A stretch of 64,000 nucleotides of DNA from Streptomyces coelicoflavus (lineage in GTDB: Bacteria; Actinomycetota; Actinomycetes; Streptomycetales; Streptomycetaceae). The number at the start of each line of letters is the position of its first letter. Positions within the stretch are counted from its first letter, which is position 1. The translations under genes and the position numbers were made by a program. The DNA lies in NCBI RefSeq assembly GCF_003112555.1, contig NZ_BEWB01000002.1, forward strand, positions 868,001 through 932,000. Direction: 5' to 3'. Below, piece after piece: positions 15,177 through 24,500 of this stretch. The notes beneath the pieces are model-generated. The model ran no database searches. It was given only the letters and a program-made list of their open reading frames with translations, and was not told the origin of the DNA.

Positions 15177-16694
15177 GTGGAGCCGCTGAGGGCGGGAGAT
15201 CCGGAGCGGGTGGGTGGCTTCGTGTTGCGGGGTCGGCTGGGCGCCGGCGGGATGGGTGAGGTGTTCCTGGGCCGGTCGCCGGGGGGCCGCTCGGTAGCGG
15301 TGAAGATGGTGTACCCGCACCTGGCGGGGCAGCGGGAGTTCCGGGCCCGTTTCGCCGTGGAGGTGGCGGCGGCCGAGGCGGTCGGTGGGGCGTTCACCGC
15401 CCCCGTGGTGGCCGCCGGGCCGGAGGACGACCCGCCGTGGATCGCCACTGCCTACATCCCCGGCCCGGACCTGGCCGAAGCCGTGGCCGAGGCCGGCCCG
15501 CTGCCGGAACGGTCGGTGTGGGGGCTGGCAGCCGGCCTGGCGGAGGCGTTGCAGGCCATCCACGCCAAAGGGCTGCTGCATCGGGATCTGAAGCCGGCGA
15601 ACGTCCTGTTGGCGGCGGACGGGCCACGGGTCATCGACTTCGGGATCGCCCGCACGTTGGAGGGCACCGCGCTGACGAGCACCGGGATGATAATCGGCAC
15701 GGTCGGCTTCATGTCCCCCGAACAGGCCCAGGGCGGTCGGGTCGGGCCGGCCGGCGACGTGTTCTCCCTCGGGGTGGTCCTCGCCTACGCCGCCGGCGGC
15801 ATCGAGCCGTTTGGCCAGGGGCAGCCCTGGGCGATCCTCCACCGCGTGGTCAACGAGGAGCCGCGCCTGGACGCCGTCCACGGACCGCTCCACGACCTGG
15901 CCGCCGCCTGCCTGGCCAAGAGCCCGGACGAGCGGCCCACCCTCCCTCAGGTGCTCGACCGGATCACCGCACACTGGGACCCGCCGGACGATGCTTCCGA
16001 TACCTCACTCTGGCCCGCGGGCGTGACCACCCTCATCCAGCAGCGGTCCACCACCCCCACCGCGCCCTACACCCAGCTCTCCGACCCCGTCCATGACGCA
16101 CCCACCACAATAGGACCCGCCCCGGAGAACGAGCTGACCAGACGGTTCGAGGAAGCGCTGCGCATCAGCATGAGACGCCCCGCCGAGGCGGTGGAGCTCT
16201 TCGCGGAAGTCGCCGCCGACCACGCGCAGGTCCTCGGCCCCGACCACCCCGACACCCTGCTCTGTCGTCACGAAGAGGCGCACAACCTCGGCCTCGTGGG
16301 GGTCCGCTTGGAGGCGGTGGAGCTCTTCGCCGATGTCGCCGCCGACCGTGCGCGCGTTCTGGGCCCCGACCATCCCGACACCCTGCGCTCCCGCTACTAC
16401 CGGGCCCACTACCTGGGCGAGGCCGGGAGATACCTCAAGGCCGCACGGCTCTTGGCCGGTGTCGCCGCCGACCGTGCGCGCGTTCTGGGCCCCGACCATC
16501 CCGACACATTCCGCTCTCGCTTCTACCGTGCCCGCTACCTGGGCGAGGCCGGGAGATACCTCAAGGCCGCACGGCTCTTCGCGCAACTCGCCGCCGACCA
16601 GGAACGCGTTCTCGGTCCCGACCACCCCGACACCCTGCTCTCCCACCACGATCACGCCAGATTCCTGAGCCGCAGCCGACGGCCGAGGTGGTGA
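15177..16694 (+). CDS. Serine/threonine protein kinase fused to TPR-like repeats
   Basis: 505 residues. The Hanks-type kinase domain occupies about 15-280: Gly-rich loop GRLGAGGMGEVFLG, VAVKM lysine, HRDLKPANVLL (Asp137), DFGIAR (Asp154), and GTVGFMSPEQ activation segment. A Ser/Thr/Pro linker follows, then from about 335 four units of about 42 residues each centred on LGPDHPDTL, which are tetratricopeptide repeats of the NB-ARC/kinesin-light-chain type. There is no transmembrane helix, unlike PknB receptors, so this kinase is cytosolic. GTG at 15177 with GAAGAAGGGGG upstream is preferred. The repeats probably recruit substrates. Confidence 0.88.
   Translation: MEPLRAGDPERVGGFVLRGRLGAGGMGEVFLGRSPGGRSVAVKMVYPHLAGQREFRARFAVEVAAAEAVGGAFTAPVVAAGPEDDPPWIATAYIPGPDLAEAVAEAGPLPERSVWGLAAGLAEALQAIHAKGLLHRDLKPANVLLAADGPRVIDFGIARTLEGTALTSTGMIIGTVGFMSPEQAQGGRVGPAGDVFSLGVVLAYAAGGIEPFGQGQPWAILHRVVNEEPRLDAVHGPLHDLAAACLAKSPDERPTLPQVLDRITAHWDPPDDASDTSLWPAGVTTLIQQRSTTPTAPYTQLSDPVHDAPTTIGPAPENELTRRFEEALRISMRRPAEAVELFAEVAADHAQVLGPDHPDTLLCRHEEAHNLGLVGVRLEAVELFADVAADRARVLGPDHPDTLRSRYYRAHYLGEAGRYLKAARLLAGVAADRARVLGPDHPDTFRSRFYRARYLGEAGRYLKAARLFAQLAADQERVLGPDHPDTLLSHHDHARFLSRSRRPRW
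16335..16586 (+). repeat. 126-bp tandem DNA repeat inside the kinase TPR region
   Basis: Two units offset by exactly 126 bp are nearly identical at the DNA level (for example the segment beginning gtcgccgccgaccgtgcgcg at 16335 and 16461, and the tacctgggcgaggccgggag segment). The near-identity of synonymous sites points to a recent duplication or gene conversion rather than ancient repeats. Confidence 0.7.
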
Positions 16695-16905
16695 TCTCCC
16701 CGCCGCCAGACATGACGCCCGCCGCACGGGTTTGGAGACCAGATGGCTGCGTTCCACCAGGGTTCACGGATTCCCGGCAGCCACGTATCCGTGAACTGCG
16801 CCATGGCAGTAGCTCCCCGCGAAGGCGCTTGCGGTGATCGAGGGCTTCGGTCCGGCATCCACCGCTTCGACCGCCCCGCCCCGGCCATCGGCTACGACCC
16901 GTCCG

Positions 16906-17343
16906 ATGACGACGGACCTGCGGGAGCGCACCCGTGAAGCCCAGGCGGTGGGCGAGGCAGGTGACGCGGCCGCCGCGCGGGATCTCTTCGCCGGCCTGGT
17001 GCGGGACTGCACCCGGGCACTGGGCTCCGACGACCCGGAGACCCTCCGGGCGCGGGACTGGCACGCGTACTTCACGGCTGAGGCGGGTGACCCGGCCGTC
17101 GGCGTAGACCTGTACGCCGGTCTGGTGCGCGACCGCGCCCGGGTGCAGGGACCTCACCACCCTGACACCCTGCACGCGCAGAACCAGCACGCCCGCTACA
17201 CCGGCACGGCGGGCGACGCCGCGGCCGCGCGGGATCTGTACGCCGACCTGGTGCGCGACCGCACTCGGGTGCTCGGACCCGATCACCCTGACACGCTGCA
17301 CACACGGAACCAGCACGCCCGCTACACGGGTGCGGCGCGGTGA
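16906..17343 (+). CDS. Small TPR-repeat protein
   Basis: 145 residues made of about three 42-residue tetratricopeptide units with the same LGPDHPDTL-type core as the kinase 210 bp upstream (here LGSDDPETL, QGPHHPDTL, LGPDHPDTL). It has no other domain. ATG at 16906 begins MTTDLRERT, and no good ribosome site is visible. It may be a detached piece of a longer TPR protein or an adaptor working with the kinase. Confidence 0.6.
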   Translation: MTTDLRERTREAQAVGEAGDAAAARDLFAGLVRDCTRALGSDDPETLRARDWHAYFTAEAGDPAVGVDLYAGLVRDRARVQGPHHPDTLHAQNQHARYTGTAGDAAAARDLYADLVRDRTRVLGPDHPDTLHTRNQHARYTGAAR

Positions 17344-17367
17344 CCACGCCCCACGTGTGGGGCCCGC

Positions 17368-18729
17368 CTACAGCACCGGCAGCGACTTCCTGAGCTCGAA
17401 CGCCGTCACCTGCGACCGGTACTCCTCCCACTCCTGCCGCTTGTTGCGGAGGAAGAAGTCGAAGACGTGCTCGCCCAGGGTCTCGGCGACCAGGTCGCTG
17501 CGTTCCATCAGGGCGAGGGCCTCGCCCAGGTTCTGGGGGAGGGGTTCGATTCCCAGGGCGCGGCGCTCCGCGTCGGAGAGGGCCCAGACGTCGTCCTCGG
17601 CGCCCGGCGGGAGCTCGTAGCCCTCCTCGATGCCCTTGAGGCCGGCGGCGAGGAGGACGGCGTAGGTCAGGTACGGGTTGGCGCCGGAGTCGATGGAGCG
17701 GACCTCGACGCGGGCCGAGCCGGTCTTGCCGGGCTTGTACATCGGGACGCGGACCAGGGCCGAGCGGTTGTTGTGGCCCCAGCAGATGTAGGAGGGGGCC
17801 TCGCCGCCCGCGCCGGCGGTGCGCTCGGTGCCGCCCCAGATGCGCTTGTAGGAGTTCACCCACTGGTTGGTGACCGCGGAGATCTCGGCGGCGTGGCGGA
17901 GCAGGCCCGCGATGAAGGAGCGGCCCACCTTGGAGAGCTGGTACTCCGCGCCGGACTCGTAGAACGCGTTGCGGTCGCCCTCGAAGAGGGAGAGGTGGGT
18001 GTGCATGCCCGAGCCCGGGAACTCCGAGAACGGCTTCGGCATGAAGGTCGCCTGGAGGCCCTGCTCGAGGGCCACCTGCTTCATCACCAGGCGGAACGTC
18101 ATGATGTTGTCGGCGGTGGAGAGCGCGTCCGCGTAGCGCAGGTCGATCTCCTGCTGGCCGGGGGCGCCCTCGTGGTGGGAGAACTCCACCGAGATGCCCA
18201 TCGACTCCAGCATGGTGATGGCCTGGCGCCGGAAGTCCATGCCGATGTTCTGCGGGGTGTGGTCGAAGTAGCCGGAGTTGTCGGCGGGGGTGGGCACCGA
18301 GCCGTCGACCGGCTTGTCCTTGAGGAGGAAGAACTCGATCTCGGGGTGGGTGTAGAAGGTGAAGCCCAGGTCGGAGGTGCGGGCCAGGGCGCGCTTGAGG
18401 ACGTAGCGCGGGTCCGCGAAGGACGGCGAGCCGTCCGGCATCAGGATGTCGCAGAACATGCGGGCCGTGCCGGGGGCCTCCGCCCGCCAGGGCAGGACCT
18501 GGAACGTCGACGGGTCCGGCTTGGCGATCATGTCGGACTCGTAGACCCGGGCGAAGCCCTCGATCGCGGAGCCGTCGAAGCCGATGCCCTCGTCGAAGGC
18601 CTGCTCCAGCTCGGCCGGGGCCACGGCGACGGACTTGAGGAAGCCCAGCACGTCCGTGAACCACAGGCGTACGAACCGGATGTCGCGCTCCTCCAGCGTC
18701 CGGATCACGAACTCCTGCTGCTTGTCCAT
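17368..18729 (-). CDS. glnA2: Glutamine synthetase-like enzyme GlnA2 (gamma-glutamylpolyamine synthetase)
   Basis: 453 residues of GS type I fold. It keeps the ATP/metal and substrate blocks: GFDGSAIEGF, HPEIEFFLL, GAPGQQEIDLRY, GSGMHTHLSLF, VNSYKR, NNRSALVRVP and RVEVRSIDSGANPYL. It lacks the NLYDLPPEE-type adenylylation tyrosine seen in GlnA, so GlnE should not regulate it. Length, position between these neighbours and sequence match S. coelicolor GlnA2, reported to glutamylate spermine and spermidine in polyamine catabolism rather than make glutamine. I start at 18729 (MDKQQEF), the usual start. Another ATG lies five codons upstream. Confidence 0.9.
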   Translation of the reverse strand: MDKQQEFVIRTLEERDIRFVRLWFTDVLGFLKSVAVAPAELEQAFDEGIGFDGSAIEGFARVYESDMIAKPDPSTFQVLPWRAEAPGTARMFCDILMPDGSPSFADPRYVLKRALARTSDLGFTFYTHPEIEFFLLKDKPVDGSVPTPADNSGYFDHTPQNIGMDFRRQAITMLESMGISVEFSHHEGAPGQQEIDLRYADALSTADNIMTFRLVMKQVALEQGLQATFMPKPFSEFPGSGMHTHLSLFEGDRNAFYESGAEYQLSKVGRSFIAGLLRHAAEISAVTNQWVNSYKRIWGGTERTAGAGGEAPSYICWGHNNRSALVRVPMYKPGKTGSARVEVRSIDSGANPYLTYAVLLAAGLKGIEEGYELPPGAEDDVWALSDAERRALGIEPLPQNLGEALALMERSDLVAETLGEHVFDFFLRNKRQEWEEYRSQVTAFELRKSLPVL

Positions 18730-19019
18730 CTTCCGCTTCCCCATCCTTGCTGGTCAGGCCGCCTGTCTCCGGTACGGCGGGAGGCGGTCGGGCACCTGAG
18801 CATCACACCACAGCGCCGTTACGTACGCGTTGCGGACCTCGCTGGGCCGGCCCACCCCGTGACCGCAGCGTAGAGGCCACCTGTTCGATCGGGCCATTCC
18901 TGGGATCCGGCCGGGACGGATCCGGCGCCCGCCCTACGAAGGACCGGCCTCGCGCCATTACGATCAGCGGACCTCACGCTCCTCCGTCTCCCGAACACTT
19001 CCCAGAAGGGCAACACCCC

Positions 19020-19688
19020 ATGGGTTCCGCCAAGAAGAGCAGCAGCACGGCGCGACAGGCCCGCATAGCCGAGATGCGGCGTGCCGAGGAGTCCCGCAAC
19101 CGCCGCAACCGGATCCTCGCGATCACGCTCAGCACCGTGGTGGTCGCCGGTCTCGTGGTCGGCGGCGTCTTCCTCGTCCGGTCGCAGTCCGACGGCTCCT
19201 CCGACGACACGGCGTCCGACGGCAAGACCTCCGGCAAGTTCGAGACCGGCGCGGACGGCGTACGGACCTGGAAGGGCGACCTGGGGCGCAACCACGTCAC
19301 CGAGAAGGTCACCTACCCCGTCGAGCCCCCCGTCGGCGGCGACCACAACCAGGTCTGGATGAACTGCAACGGCGACGTCTACACCAAGCCGCTGAACAAC
19401 GAGAACGCCGTGCACTCCCTGGAGCACGGCGCCGTCTGGGTGACGTACAACGACAAGGCGCCCGAGGCCGACGTCGAGAAGCTGGCCGCCAAGGTCAAGA
19501 AGACGCCGTACTCGCTGATGAGCCCCGACGAGGGGCAGAAGGACCCGATCATGCTGTCCGCCTGGGGGCACCAGCGCACGGTGACCGGCGCCGACGACCC
19601 GAACGTGGACAAGTTCTTCGAGAAGTTCGTCCAGGGCGAGCAGACCCCCGAGCCGGGGGCCGCGTGCACCAACGGGCTGTCCCAGTGA
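19020..19688 (+). CDS. DUF3105 membrane-anchored extracytoplasmic protein
   Basis: 222 residues. A basic N-terminus and a single transmembrane helix (about 37-58) are followed by an acidic linker and the DUF3105 domain, recognisable by YPVEPPVGGDHNQVWMNCNG and HSLEHGAVWVTY, both rich in possible metal or disulfide residues (His, Cys). The domain should face outside the membrane. Function is unknown. It is translationally coupled to the DUF305 gene (GTGA overlap), so the two proteins probably act together, perhaps in metal handling. Confidence 0.87.
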   Translation: MGSAKKSSSTARQARIAEMRRAEESRNRRNRILAITLSTVVVAGLVVGGVFLVRSQSDGSSDDTASDGKTSGKFETGADGVRTWKGDLGRNHVTEKVTYPVEPPVGGDHNQVWMNCNGDVYTKPLNNENAVHSLEHGAVWVTYNDKAPEADVEKLAAKVKKTPYSLMSPDEGQKDPIMLSAWGHQRTVTGADDPNVDKFFEKFVQGEQTPEPGAACTNGLSQ

Positions 19689-20311
19689 CCCCGAAACGGG
19701 CCGGCTGGATCGCGGGGGCCGCGGCGGCGGTGCTCGTCGCGGCCGGCGGCATCACCTACGCGGTCGCCGGGGACGACGGCGGCAGCCGGGTCCCGGCCGC
19801 CGACTCCGCGGACGCCGGGTTCGCCCGCGACATGTCGGTCCACCACCAGCAGGCCGTGGAGATGTCGTACATCGTGCGCGACCGCACCGACGACGAGGAG
19901 GTGCGGCGGCTCGCGTACGACATCGCGCAGACCCAGGCCAACCAGCGCGGCATGATGATCGGCTGGCTCGACCTGTGGGCGCTGCCCAAGGTGTCGTCCG
20001 ACCCGCCGATGACCTGGATGGGCATGGGCGACGCGCCCTCCGCGGGCGAGGGCTCGCTGATGCCGGGGATGGCCACCGACGCCCAGATGGAGAAGCTCGG
20101 GACGCTGAACGGGAAGCGGGCCGAGGTCTTCTACCTCCAGCTGATGACCGAGCACCACAAGGGCGGCGTCCACATGGCGAAGGGATGCGTCGAGAGGTGC
20201 ACGGTCGGCGTGGAGAAGCGGCTCGCCCAGGGGATGGTGGCGTCGCAGGAGTCGGAGATCCGGCTGATGGCCGACCTGCTGGCCGAGCGGGACGCGAAGC
20301 CGCAGAGGTGA
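19685..20311 (+). CDS. DUF305 domain protein, putative metal-binding, exported
   Basis: 208 residues starting at a GTG that overlaps the preceding stop. An N-terminal hydrophobic helix serves as membrane anchor or signal. The DUF305 four-helix fold is indicated by FARDMSVHHQQAVEM and the second EHHKGGVHMA motif; the paired His-His/Met residues are typical of copper-associated proteins of this ferritin-like family. A possible disulfide pair is in GCVERC. Ends with a hairpin shared with the convergent VOC gene. Confidence 0.88.
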   Translation: MTPKRAGWIAGAAAAVLVAAGGITYAVAGDDGGSRVPAADSADAGFARDMSVHHQQAVEMSYIVRDRTDDEEVRRLAYDIAQTQANQRGMMIGWLDLWALPKVSSDPPMTWMGMGDAPSAGEGSLMPGMATDAQMEKLGTLNGKRAEVFYLQLMTEHHKGGVHMAKGCVERCTVGVEKRLAQGMVASQESEIRLMADLLAERDAKPQR

Positions 20312-20318
20312 GGGGCGT

Positions 20319-20356
20319 CCGGCGCGCCGACCCGCCCCGCCGGGCAGGCGCGCCGG
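20319..20356. terminator. Convergent-gene hairpin between DUF305 and VOC genes
   Basis: Perfect 10-bp arms CCGGCGCGCC (20319-20328) and GGCGCGCCGG (20347-20356), loop of 18 nt that can fold further. It lies between the two stops. Confidence 0.65.
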
Positions 20357-20360
20357 CCGG

Positions 20361-20807
20361 TCAGCCCTCGCGCTTGAGGTCCGCCAGCACCTTGTGCAGC
20401 GGCTCCGCCACGCGGCGCCGGTACTCCTGGACCGCCCAGCCGTTGCCGTCCGGGTCCTTGAAGTACATGAAGGTCGCGCCGTCGTCCGGCGCGTACTGCA
20501 CCGGCTCCGACACCTCCAGGCCGCGCGCGGTCAGCTCCGCGTGGGCCGCCTTGATGTCGGCGACGCAGAGCTGGAGGCCCTGGTACGAGCCCGGTTCCGG
20601 CCGGGTCTGCCCCTGCGCCATGTCCCAGATGGCGTCGCCGAGGGCGATCGAACAACCGGAGCCCGGAGGCGTCAGCTGGACGATCCGCATGCCCGGCATG
20701 ACCTCCTGGTCGATGTCGACGTGGAAGCCGACCTTGTCCCGGTAGAAGTCCCGGGCGCGGTCGATGTCGGTCACGGGCAGCGGGATGACTTCGAGCGTGA
20801 AGTCCAT
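20361..20807 (-). CDS. VOC-superfamily protein (glyoxalase/dioxygenase fold)
   Basis: 148 residues with a single vicinal-oxygen-chelate domain: VIPLPVTDIDRARDFYRDKVGF at the start, LQLCVADIKAAHAELTARGLEV in the middle and FMYFKDPDGNGWAVQEY near the end, where the last Glu is the usual metal ligand. Members include glyoxalase I, bleomycin-binding and antibiotic-modifying proteins, and the substrate here cannot be assigned. It precedes the toxin-antitoxin pair in opposite orientation order on the same strand, about 35 bp downstream of yoeB. Confidence 0.85.
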   Translation of the reverse strand: MDFTLEVIPLPVTDIDRARDFYRDKVGFHVDIDQEVMPGMRIVQLTPPGSGCSIALGDAIWDMAQGQTRPEPGSYQGLQLCVADIKAAHAELTARGLEVSEPVQYAPDDGATFMYFKDPDGNGWAVQEYRRRVAEPLHKVLADLKREG

Positions 20808-20842
20808 GGCATGACTCCTTGGGCTTTCGTCGGTCGCGGGTG

Positions 20843-21097
20843 TCAGTAGTGGTAGCGCGCCTGGACGATGATCAGGACATCGTCGGTGGGCTTGTACACA
20901 AGACGGTGCGTGTCGTCGATGCGCCGTGACCAGTAGCCCGACAGGTCGCCCTTGAGCGGCTCCGGCTTGCCGATGCCCTTGAACGGGTCACGGGTGATGT
21001 CGTTGATCAGCCTGTTGATCCGCTTGGTCACCTTCCGGTCGCTCTCGGCCCAGTGGACGTAGTCCTCCCAGCCGTGGGACGTGAAAGTGATCCTCAC
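20843..21097 (-). CDS. yoeB: YoeB-family mRNA interferase toxin
   Basis: 84 residues, the family length, with all catalytic positions of E. coli YoeB conserved at the same numbers: Glu46, Arg65, His83 and Tyr84 at the C-terminus. YoeB binds the ribosome A site and cuts mRNA when released from its antitoxin. Its ATG overlaps the antitoxin stop by four bases, so antitoxin is made first. Matches the yefM/yoeB pair studied in Streptomyces lividans. It should be active if freed. Confidence 0.93.
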   Translation of the reverse strand: MRITFTSHGWEDYVHWAESDRKVTKRINRLINDITRDPFKGIGKPEPLKGDLSGYWSRRIDDTHRLVYKPTDDVLIIVQARYHY

Positions 21098-21363
21098 GCC
21101 CGCTCCGGGGCCGGGTCCGGGTCGATCAGCTCACGCTGCCGTGCGTCGCCCGCCTCGGCCTCCGCGATGGAGTCGAGCAGCCGGCGGGCGTTCCTGGGTG
21201 AGCGCAGGAGATGCACCGTCTCCGTCCACGCCGTGAAGTCCTCCTCGGACATGAGCACGGCGTTCCCCTTGCGGGAGGTGATGTGCACCGGGGCGTGGTC
21301 CTCGTTGACCTGCTCGATCAGCGGGAACAGATTCTGACGGGCTTCGCTGGCGGTGATGGACAT
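21094..21363 (-). CDS. yefM: YefM-family antitoxin (Phd/YefM)
   Basis: 89 residues. The N-terminus [19 protein letters not shown] is the ribbon-helix DNA-binding domain of Phd/YefM antitoxins. [27 protein letters not shown] follows, and the acidic C-terminal tail wraps the toxin. Besides neutralising YoeB it should repress its own operon through the TGTACA operator upstream. The start at 21363 has GGGAGG about eight bases upstream. An in-frame ATG ten codons earlier lies in the operator. Confidence 0.93.
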   Translation of the reverse strand: MSITASEARQNLFPLIEQVNEDHAPVHITSRKGNAVLMSEEDFTAWTETVHLLRSPRNARRLLDSIAEAEAGDARQRELIDPDPAPERA

Positions 21364-21385
21364 ACCAGTGCCTCCCTTCCTCGGC

Positions 21386-21404
21386 TTGTACAAGATATCG
21401 TACG
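21386..21404. promoter_or_regulatory. YefM-type operator of the toxin-antitoxin operon
   Basis: TTGTACAA (21386-21393, core TGTACA) and CGTACG (21399-21404) lie with centres 12 bp apart, the geometry known for YefM operators of E. coli, where the hexamer TGTACA is the recognition core. It lies about 25 bp upstream of the yefM start. Confidence 0.65.
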
Positions 21405-21536
21405 AGTCTGGGGTGGTCCAACGGAAAGCGGGAGCGGTACGTCCCGGCGCCCGCGCGCCGTTCCCCGGCTACGCTCAGCCCGTACGACCTTGATCCGACC
21501 GGGCCCACGTGCCCCGCAGTCCGACAGGAGGCCGAG

Positions 21537-24500
21537 ATGACGGCGCCGGGGCGCAGGAGCAGTACCTTCACGCGGCTGCTGCGGCACGGCTTCACCGACC
21601 CCTCGGCCGCCGAACGGCTGCTCGACGGCGCCGAACTGGCCGAGCTGCGTGCCGACCCCGTCCTGCTCGAGGCGCTGGGCGCCACCGCCGACCCGGACCT
21701 CGCCCTGCACGGACTGGTCCGGCTTCTGGAGGCGCAGCCCGACCCCACCGCCCGCCAGGAGCTGCTGGACACCCTGATAGCGGCCAAGCCGCTGCGCGAC
21801 CGTCTCCTCGGGGTCCTCGGCGCGTCGGAGGCGCTCGGCGACCACCTCGCCCGGCACGCCGGGGACTGGCAGGCCCTGGTGACGTACGAGCCGCGGGACC
21901 TGCACCGCGGGGTCGAGGAGTTCGAACGGGGGCTCGCCGAGGCCACCGACCCGGTGTCCCTGCGCGTCGCCTACCGGCGCTGCCTGCTGTCCATCGCCGC
22001 CCGCGACGTGTGCGGCACCATCGACGTCGCCGAGACCGCCGCCGAACTGGCCGACCTCGCCACCGCCACCCTGCGCTCCGCCCTGGCCCTCGCCGAGGCC
22101 GCCGCGCCCGAGGACGCCGCGCGGTGCCGGCTCGCGGTGATCGCGATGGGCAAGTGCGGCGGACACGAGCTGAACTACGTCTCCGACGTCGACGTCATCT
22201 TCGTGGGCGAGGCGGTGGAGAGCCCGGTCGGCGGCGAGGACACCGACGAGACCAAGGCGATGCGGGCCGCGACCTCGCTGGCCGCGCACATGATGCGGAT
22301 CTGCTCCGAGACCACCGTCGAGGGCTCCATCTGGCCCGTCGACGCCAACCTCCGCCCCGAGGGCCGCAACGGCCCCCTCGTGCGCACCCTCAGCAGCCAC
22401 GTCGCCTACTACCAGCGCTGGGCCAAGACCTGGGAGTTCCAGGCGCTGCTCAAGGCCCGCCCGGTGGCCGGCGACCCCGGCCTCGGCGCCGAGTACGTCG
22501 CCGCCCTCCAGCCCCTGGTGTGGCAGGCCGCCGACCGCGAGAACTTCGTCCCGGACGTGCAGAAGATGCGCCGCCGGGTGGTGGAGACCATTCCCGTCGC
22601 CGAGGTCGACCGCCAGCTGAAGCTCGGCCCCGGCGGCCTCAGGGACGTCGAGTTCGCCGTACAGCTCCTCCAGCTGGTGCACGGGCGGGCCGACACCTCC
22701 CTGCACAGCGGCACGACCCTGGACGCGCTGGAGGCCCTCGCCGCGGGCGGCTACGTCGGCCGGACCGACGCCGCCCAGCTCGACGAGGCGTACCGCTTCC
22801 TACGCTCCATGGAGCACCGCATCCAGCTGCACCGGCTGCGCCGCACCCACCTCGTGCCCGAGGACGAGGCCGACCTGCGCCGCCTCGGCCGCTCGCTCGG
22901 CCTGCGCACCGACCCGGTGACCGGACTGCTGCGCGCCTGGAAACGGCACGCCTCCGTCGTCCGCCGGCTGCACGAGAAGCTGTTCTACCGGCCGCTGCTC
23001 GACGCCGTCGCCCAGCTCGCCCCCGGCGAGGCCCGGCTCAGCCCCGAGGCGGCCCGCGAGCGCATGGTCGCCCTCGGATACGCCGACCCGGCCGCCGCCC
23101 TGCGGCACCTGGAGGCGCTGGCGTCCGGCGTTACCCGCAAGGCCGCCATCCAGCGCACCCTGCTGCCCGTCCTGCTCGGCTGGTTCGCCGACTCCGCCGA
23201 CCCCGACGCCGGGCTGCTCAACTTCCGCAAGGTCTCCGACGCGCTCGGCAAGACACCCTGGTACCTCAGACTGCTGCGGGACGAGGGCGCCGCCGCCGAG
23301 AACCTCGCCCGCGTGCTGTCCGCCGGACGGCTCGCCCCCGACCTGCTGATGCGGGCCCCGGAGGCGGTCGCGCTGCTCGGCGACGGCGTCGCCGGGGGAC
23401 TGCGGCCGCGCGGCCGGGCCCCGCTGGAGCAGGAGACCCTCGCCGCGGTCCGCCGCGCCGACGACGCCGTCCAGGCCGTCACCGCGGTGCGCGGCGTACG
23501 GCGCCGGGAGCTGTTCCGCACGGCCGCCGCCGACATCGTCGGCTCCTACGGCACCGAGGCCCAGCCCGTCGAGGCCGACCAGGGCGCCCTGGTGGACCTG
23601 GTCGGCGGCGCGGTGTCCGACCTGACGGCGGCGACGCTCGCGGGGACGCTGCGGGCGGTCGTGCGGGCCAAGTGGGGCGACGTCCTGCCCACCCGGTTCG
23701 CGATCATCGGCATGGGCCGCTTCGGCGGCCACGAGCTGGGCTACGGCTCCGACGCCGACGTGCTCTTCGTGCACGAGCCCCGCGACGGGGTCGACGAGCG
23801 GGAGGCGGGCGACGCCGCCAACAAGGTCGTCGCCGAGATGCGCCGCCTGCTCCAGGTGCCCAGCGCCGACCCGCCGCTGCTGATCGACGCCGACCTGCGG
23901 CCCGAGGGCCGGTCCGGGCCCCTGGTGCGGACCCTCAAGTCGTACGAGGCCTACTACCGGCGCTGGTCACTGGGGTGGGAGTCGCACGCCCTGCTGCGCG
24001 CCGAGTTCGTCGCCGGCGACGAGGACCTGGGTCGGCGCTTCATCGGGCTGATCGACCCCCTGCGCTACCCGGCGGGCGGGCTCACCGAGGACGCCGTGCG
24101 GGAGATCCGGCGGCTCAAGGCCCGTATGGAGTCCGAGCGGCTGCCGCGCGGCGCGGACCCCAAGCTGCACGCCAAACTGGGGCCGGGCGGGCTCTCCGAC
24201 GTGGAGTGGACCGTGCAGCTGATGCAGCTCCGGCACGGGCACGAGATCGCCGGGCTGCGGACCACGGGGACGCGCACGGCGCTGGCCGCCGCCCGGGACG
24301 CGGGGCTGGTCTCGGAGGAGCACACCGCCACGCTCGACGAGGCGTGGGTGCTGGCGACACGGGTCCGCAACGCGGTGATGCTGGTCCGCGGACGGGCCGG
24401 CGACACCTTCCCCACCGACCCGCGCGAGCTGGCGGCCGTGGGCCGCTACCTGGGCCACGGCTCGGGCCACGCGGGCGACATGCTCGACGAATACCGCCGC

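Noticed and set aside
17348..17363. Hairpin GCCCCAC-gt-GTGGGGC between the TPR gene and glnA2
   Set aside because: The two-base loop is too tight for the full stem, and the remaining stem is short, so I do not call it a terminator.
20890..20901. A TGTACA hexamer inside yoeB as a second YefM site
   Set aside because: It lies within the toxin coding sequence without a partner half-site at 12 bp, so it is probably coincidental.
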